A DNA stretch of 33,939 bases, taken from DATMBL01 sp050735975 (GTDB lineage Bacteria; Desulfobacterota; Binatia; UBA9968). The translations under genes and the position numbers were made by a program. The notes beneath the pieces are model-generated. The model saw only the letters and a program-made list of their open reading frames with translations, searched no databases and was not told the origin of the DNA. The first letter of the stretch is position 1; the number at the start of each line of letters is the position of its first letter. The DNA is taken from the NCBI GenBank assembly GCA_050735975.1, contig JBOHVS010000007.1, forward strand, positions 1-33,939. The letters run 5' to 3'. Shown here piece after piece: positions 30,070-33,939 of this stretch.

Positions 30070-31149
30070 ATGCAGTACAAGACTGACGACTTACGGATCA
30101 GAGAGATCAAGGAATTATTGCCGCCATCGCACCTGCTGCGCGATTTTCCCATCACGCAGAACGCCGCGAAAACGGTCTATGAGACGCGGCAGGCAATCCA
30201 TCGCATATTGCACGGCGCCGACGACCGTTTGGTGGTCGTCATGGGTCCGTGCTCGATTCACGACGTAAAAGCCGCCAAGGAATACGCCGGCAAACTCAAG
30301 GAGGCAAAGGACCGTTTGGCCCCTGATTTACTGGTGTTGATGCGCGTCTATTTCGAAAAGCCCCGCACCACAGTCGGATGGAAGGGACTGATCAACGATC
30401 CAAACCTCGACGGCAGCTTCCAGATCAACGATGGTTTGCGCGTCGCGCGTCGTCTGTTGCTCGATCTAAACGAGATGGGAATGCCGGCAGGCTGTGAATT
30501 TCTCGACATGATTACGCCCCAGTATATCGCCGACCTGGTATCGTGGGGCGCTATCGGCGCGCGCACAACCGAGAGCCAGGTTCATCGGGAGCTCGCTTCC
30601 GGCCTGTCGTGCCCGGTCGGCTTCAAAAACGGCACCGACGGAAACGTCCGTATCGCGCTTGACGCCATCCGGGCGGCGCAAGCGCCGCATCATTTCCTGT
30701 CAGTAACAAAAGCCGGCCACTCGGCTATTGTGTCTACGACCGGCAATGAGGATTGCCATGTGATTCTACGCGGCGGCAAGCAGCCGAACCACGACCCGGC
30801 GAACGTCAATGCCGCCGCAAAAAGTCTGGCAGAGGCCGCGGTACCGGCGCGGCTCATGATCGACTTCAGCCATGGCAACAGCGGAAAAGACCCTCAGAAG
30901 CAGGTTGACGTCGGACGGGAAGTAACAACTCAGATCACGGAAGGGGAAGGACGCATCTTCGGCGTAATGGTCGAGAGCCACCTCAAGGCGGGCCGCCAAG
31001 ATCTGCTGCCGGGCAAGGAATTAGTCTACGGTTTGAGCGTCACCGATGCCTGTGTTGGTTGGGAAGATAGCCGGGCAATACTCGGTATGCTGGCGGATGC
31101 GGTACAGAAACGGCGCCTTCAGGCGGAAGCAGAGGCCGAGCTTGAATAG
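30070..31149 (+). CDS. aroG: 3-deoxy-7-phosphoheptulonate (DAHP) synthase, type I-alpha
   Basis: 359 residues. First step of the shikimate pathway: phosphoenolpyruvate plus erythrose 4-phosphate gives DAHP. Signatures: VVVMGPCSIHDVKAAKEYA, MRVYFEKPRTTVGWKGLINDPNLDGSF, GARTTESQVHRELASGLSCPVGFKNGTDGN, and DFSHGNSGKDPQKQ with the metal and substrate ligands. The N-terminal arm (MQYKTDDLRIREIKELLPPSHLL) is the part that carries feedback inhibition by aromatic amino acids in AroF/G/H; which one cannot be told, so the symbol is generic. A good promoter lies just upstream and a small membrane protein gene follows 41 bases downstream. Confidence 0.95.
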   Translation: MQYKTDDLRIREIKELLPPSHLLRDFPITQNAAKTVYETRQAIHRILHGADDRLVVVMGPCSIHDVKAAKEYAGKLKEAKDRLAPDLLVLMRVYFEKPRTTVGWKGLINDPNLDGSFQINDGLRVARRLLLDLNEMGMPAGCEFLDMITPQYIADLVSWGAIGARTTESQVHRELASGLSCPVGFKNGTDGNVRIALDAIRAAQAPHHFLSVTKAGHSAIVSTTGNEDCHVILRGGKQPNHDPANVNAAAKSLAEAAVPARLMIDFSHGNSGKDPQKQVDVGREVTTQITEGEGRIFGVMVESHLKAGRQDLLPGKELVYGLSVTDACVGWEDSRAILGMLADAVQKRRLQAEAEAELE

Positions 31150-31190
31150 TGCCCCGGCAGCCGCGCTCGACGCTTTGACCCACATTCGCC

Positions 31191-31637
31191 ATGCCCGCTC
31201 GCAAAAACCCTTTCATTGCTCTAGCGCTTTCAACGATCGTTCCCGGCTCGGGACAGATCTACAACGGAGAAGCCAAGAAGGGTTTGGTGATTTTCGGCTC
31301 CTGCTTGAGCCTGGGACTGCTCAGCTACGCGATTTCGGGATTGAACAGAATCAGCGTTGCTCTTGCGTTGATCGTCCTGTGGACCAGCGCGGTTATTGAA
31401 GCCTACAAAAGAGCTAAGGCCTCGGATCAGGCGGTCGATTTCTATTATCGAAAACCCTATGTCGTTGCCATGTTGTTGCTCGTCGGTCCGCTCGCATTGC
31501 CGTTGCTGTGGCAAAGTTCACACTTCTCGAGAACCGCTCGTTGGACCTGGACGGCGATAGTTCTCGCCGTCGTCTTTATGTTTATTGCGACACCTTATTT
31601 GATGAATTGGCTTGTAAAGCAGGAATTACGACCGTGA
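31191..31637 (+). CDS. small membrane protein (DUF5683/TM2-like)
   Basis: 148 residues. It opens KNPFIALALSTIVPGSGQIYNGEAKKGLVIFG, the PG.GQ.YNG..KKG motif of a broad class of small membrane proteins (TM2/DUF5683-like), and has about four hydrophobic spans (residues ~8-24, 34-68 as two, 86-106, 118-138). Function unknown. It lies 41 bases after the DAHP synthase gene, likely on the same transcript. Its 3' end overlaps the 3' end of the convergent HtrA gene by 12 bases. Confidence 0.8.
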   Translation: MPARKNPFIALALSTIVPGSGQIYNGEAKKGLVIFGSCLSLGLLSYAISGLNRISVALALIVLWTSAVIEAYKRAKASDQAVDFYYRKPYVVAMLLLVGPLALPLLWQSSHFSRTARWTWTAIVLAVVFMFIATPYLMNWLVKQELRP

Positions 31638-32690
31638 GCGCCGCGCCTGCGCTGCACGATCGGACTCCTCCGGCACAACGCTCAAGGTTATCTTTTCGCC
31701 ACTGCGGAGGAGAGTCAAGTCAACTTTTGCGCCCACCTGCTCTTCCGTTAACAGCTTATGCAGTTCATCGATGCTCGCAACCGGCCGGCCGGCGTATCCG
31801 ATAATGATGTCGCCCTCTTTCAAGCCGGTGCGCTGCGCGGGGCCGTTGGGCACGACCGAAATCACCAGAACGCCGCTCGCGACAGGAAGGGCGTGCAGAA
31901 GCACGTGACGGCGAGGAAGCGACACGTTTTGTCCCGCGACGCCGATATGTCCCCGGCGAATCTTGCCGCTTCGGATCAGCAGCCCCGCCACGTGCTTTGC
32001 CGTGTTGACTGCGGTGGCGAAACAGAGCCCCTGGGCCGGCAGGATGACGGCAGTGTTCACACCGATGACTTCTCCGCGCGAACTCACGAGAGGACCGCCG
32101 GAGTTTCCGGGATTGAGCGCCGCATCGGTTTGGATCACATCATCGATCAGCCGGCCGGATTGCGCCCTCAGTGAGCGCCCGAGAGCGCTGACGACCCCTG
32201 CCGTTACGGTGCACTGAAAGCCGTAGGGGTTGCCGATGGCGACCACTAGCTGGCCGACACGGATGGATTTTGAATCGCCAAATACAACGGACACCAGACT
32301 GTCAGCATTGATGCGGAGCACGGCGAGATCGGTATCGGGATCTTCGCCTATCAACTGCGCGTCGAAACTGCGTCCGTCCGAAAGTGTCACCCGGAGCCGG
32401 GTCGCCCGATGCACCACGTGGCTGTTGGTAAGAATGAAGCCGTCCGGCGTGAAAACGAACCCGGAACCGCTGCCGCGCAGCTCCGAAGGACGGCCGGATG
32501 GCATCGAACGTTGACCATTGAGGCTCCCCATAACCTCAATATTTACTACCGACGGGCTGACTCTTTCCGCGACCGCGGTTACGGCGGCAGAATATGCGTC
32601 GAGCAGGTTATCATCGGACGGGCTGATTGACTGGGCCGAACCTATTTTTGCCGTGCTCTCATTGGATAAGAGCCGAAGAGCTCCCTTCAT
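31626..32690 (-). CDS. HtrA/Deg-like trypsin-fold serine protease with PDZ domain
   Basis: 354 residues, AAGGAG six bases before the ATG. The protease domain (~40-235) has the full triad: His91 (TNSHVVH), Asp121 (DPDTDLAVL) and Ser197 (NPGNSGGPL). One PDZ domain follows (~260-345; GVLVISVVPNGPAQRTGLKEGDIIIGYAGRPV). Unlike DegP/DegS there is no signal peptide or membrane anchor: the N terminus (MKGALRLLSNESTAKIGSAQ) is polar, so the product may stay in the cytoplasm unless a start was lost. A 13-base palindrome sits in its leader. Confidence 0.92.
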   Translation of the reverse strand: MKGALRLLSNESTAKIGSAQSISPSDDNLLDAYSAAVTAVAERVSPSVVNIEVMGSLNGQRSMPSGRPSELRGSGSGFVFTPDGFILTNSHVVHRATRLRVTLSDGRSFDAQLIGEDPDTDLAVLRINADSLVSVVFGDSKSIRVGQLVVAIGNPYGFQCTVTAGVVSALGRSLRAQSGRLIDDVIQTDAALNPGNSGGPLVSSRGEVIGVNTAVILPAQGLCFATAVNTAKHVAGLLIRSGKIRRGHIGVAGQNVSLPRRHVLLHALPVASGVLVISVVPNGPAQRTGLKEGDIIIGYAGRPVASIDELHKLLTEEQVGAKVDLTLLRSGEKITLSVVPEESDRAAQARRSRS

Positions 32691-32710
32691 TTAAAACTCC
32701 TTCATGAAGA

Positions 32711-32723
32711 AATGTAGTACATT
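32711..32723. promoter_or_regulatory. AATGTA-G-TACATT palindrome in the htrA leader
   Basis: A perfect palindrome with 6-base arms, 21 bases before the HtrA-like start. Upstream on the minus strand a TTTACA (five of six to TTGACA) lies at 32746-32741, but the -10 is poor. Possible repressor site. Confidence 0.3.
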
Positions 32724-32775
32724 TAAGCACGGCTAAGGGTTTTGTAAAGGTCCCAGCTTTCCTGAGCGAGTCAGA

Positions 32776-32795
32776 CGGCGCAAGGGGAAGCGCCG
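32776..32795. terminator. CGGCGC/GCGCCG hairpin 3' of the DUF4399 gene
   Basis: CGGCGC-AAGGGGAA-GCGCCG is a perfect 6-bp stem ~45 bases 3' of the DUF4399 stop. There is no U tract on the minus strand (CGTTTT follows on the plus strand), so it is only a possible terminator. Confidence 0.35.
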
Positions 32796-32839
32796 CGTTT
32801 TACGGTGCTGTCCAACGTTCCCTTCTGTGACAGCGGCTC

Positions 32840-33265
32840 CTACTTCGACGCGACTTTAATATTGATTGTCGCGGATAGTTTCTCCCCGTAGGAGCGATGA
32901 AGACCGTCTGCGAACTGGAGCGTCAGTTTATAGTCACCCGGAGGCAAGTTTAGTTCCGCTTCCGTCTGGCCTTTACCGAAGTGCCTGTGAGCATCGTCCG
33001 TCGGAATCACCTGACCTGGCGGAGTGAAGTCTTTATTGATCAAAAGATGGTGGTGGCCGGTGCCTTCGACAACCTCGCCTGCCGGTTTGATTTCCATCCC
33101 CTCTATTCCCATGACTACCTTTACCGGTCCTTTGATTTCCGCGCCGCTATTCGGTTCTGAAAAGAACACTCTACCCTTGGGTTTCTCCGCCTTTCCACAT
33201 CCAATGACTAATAAAAGTGCGCCCATACAAACCCCCAGGAAACCTACTCGATTACCTTTAAGCAT
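32840..33265 (-). CDS. DUF4399 lipoprotein
   Basis: The ATG at 33265 is preceded by GGGAGGTGAAAAG; the upstream in-frame ATG at 33280 overlaps that ribosome binding site and is unlikely. 141 residues. The lipobox is LLVIG-Cys23. The body has the DUF4399 features: VFFSEPNSGAEIKGPVKVVMGIEGMEI, GTGHHHLLINKDFTPPGQVIPTDDAHRHFGKGQTEAEL, and a C-terminal PGDYKLTLQFADGLHRSYG. The many His residues suggest metal contact, but no function has been established for the family. Single gene. Confidence 0.88.
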   Translation of the reverse strand: MLKGNRVGFLGVCMGALLLVIGCGKAEKPKGRVFFSEPNSGAEIKGPVKVVMGIEGMEIKPAGEVVEGTGHHHLLINKDFTPPGQVIPTDDAHRHFGKGQTEAELNLPPGDYKLTLQFADGLHRSYGEKLSATINIKVASK

Positions 33266-33402
33266 CTTTTCACCTCCCATTACGGTTTAATATTTCACCC
33301 ACGATTGAGCGAACCCATCATTAAAAACGACAGATTCTAGAAGATTTTAGATAAAAATGACAACAACAAAAATAACCGGAGCTGCGAGGAAACCGGGTCG
33401 GG

Positions 33403-33798
33403 TTAGCTGGTGGCAATCCGTCCGGCCTCGTGGTCGGCGGAGGGATAAAGAACTTTGGACAACCGACCCGACGCGGATAATTTTGCCGTCGCGCGCTCCC
33501 AGGGAGGCAACTCCCGACTTTTTTGCTCCCAATGAGCGTACGACGCCTCATCACACCAATAAGGCAGCTTTCGCATTGCCCGGCCGTGCGGCTGTGCGAT
33601 ACGGAATGCTCTTAGCGCATGATCGCTTTCCCACATCGTCAGGGTCCAAAAGGTAAACCCGCTCGTCTTCCGTACATTGAGCCCGAGGTTGCCGGAACTG
33701 CGCTTCGCCTGAATCGCTGACCGGACCGTGTACCAACCAAAAGGCAAGAGGAACCGAGCGGACCTCAAGCGAAGGCGCGTGACAGAGACGAGCACCAT
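33403..33798 (-). CDS. DUF3291-like / monooxygenase-fold protein
   Basis: 131 residues. VSVTRLRLRSARFLLPFGWYTVRSAIQAKRSSGNLG, then FWTLTMWESDHALRAFRIAQPHGRAMRKLPYWCDEASYAHWEQ is the pattern of small alpha+beta barrel proteins annotated as DUF3291 or related to antibiotic-biosynthesis monooxygenases. The WCDEASYAHW segment is the best conserved. No cofactor motif; function unknown. The ATG at 33798 has only a weak GAG upstream, so the exact start is uncertain. It seems monocistronic; 33799-33939 shows nothing I can support. Confidence 0.72.
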   Translation of the reverse strand: MVLVSVTRLRLRSARFLLPFGWYTVRSAIQAKRSSGNLGLNVRKTSGFTFWTLTMWESDHALRAFRIAQPHGRAMRKLPYWCDEASYAHWEQKSRELPPWERATAKLSASGRLSKVLYPSADHEAGRIATS

Positions 33799-33939
33799 AG
33801 GCTCAATGACCGCGGCGGCTATGAGTCCTGGCTAGAAGCTTTTGTTCCGCGGGCGAATGGCTGGAAAAAAATCACCGGCGCCTGCTGCCGTAGCCGGCAG
33901 ACCATCTGCCGCGCGGCCGTCTGGCGCCGAAAACGGGCG

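Overview
The window looks like a contig piece from an uncultured Gram-negative bacterium of moderate GC (mid-50s by eye). Evidence: several lipobox proteins, outer-membrane-type lipoproteins, a periplasm-facing sensor kinase with an NtrC-family sigma54 activator, a bacterial LigA, RsmI and AsnRS, and an F420-type LLM oxidoreductase. The gene mix suggests a deltaproteobacterial, Binatia-like lineage, but this is an inference and not proven by any marker here. I see no phage, transposase, CRISPR, tRNA or rRNA.

Layout. 1-243: truncated alpha/beta hydrolase. 240-1508 (+): unknown membrane-anchored protein. 3908-1689 (-): secreted prolyl oligopeptidase. 12446-4072 (-): long co-directional run of TPR lipoprotein, LolB-like lipoprotein, peptide ABC binding protein, two permeases, then an alpha/beta hydrolase and a carboxymuconolactone-decarboxylase-family protein; no ABC ATPase is present. 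12718-14733 (+): ligA. 15230-14922 (-): RRM RNA-binding protein followed by a strongly structured stretch. 15846-16133 (+): acylphosphatase. 16354-16205 (-): a 49-residue secreted Pro/Glu/Lys peptide. 16761-19672 (+): histidine kinase and NtrC-type regulator. 22473-19721 (-): split NAD synthetase (glutaminase subunit, NadE) and RsmI. 24604-22764 (-): LLM oxidoreductase, cupin, exported MsrB. 26913-24853 (-): a three-gene cassette (winged-helix protein plus two small DUF5985-like membrane proteins) present twice in tandem, one member frameshifted. 27168-28559 (+): asnS. 28724-29959 (+): MFS transporter. 30070-31149 (+): DAHP synthase, then a small membrane protein. 32690-31626 (-): HtrA-like protease without a signal peptide. 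33265-32840 (-): DUF4399 lipoprotein. 33798-33403 (-): DUF3291-like protein.

The strongest candidate for an undescribed system is at 16205-19672. A textbook sigma54 promoter (TGGCACG-N4-TTGCT, minus strand, 16459-16444) lies divergent to a kinase/sigma54-activator pair and points at the 49-residue exported peptide, which has a perfect ribosome binding site. This copies the zraP-zraSR layout with an unrelated tiny peptide in the place of ZraP. The second candidate is the tandem winged-helix/DUF5985 cassette.

Intergenic DNA is unusually rich in low-complexity hairpins built from 6-9 base degenerate units. In several of them nearly all arm differences would be G-U wobbles in the RNA of the upstream gene, which suggests a dispersed family selected at RNA level.
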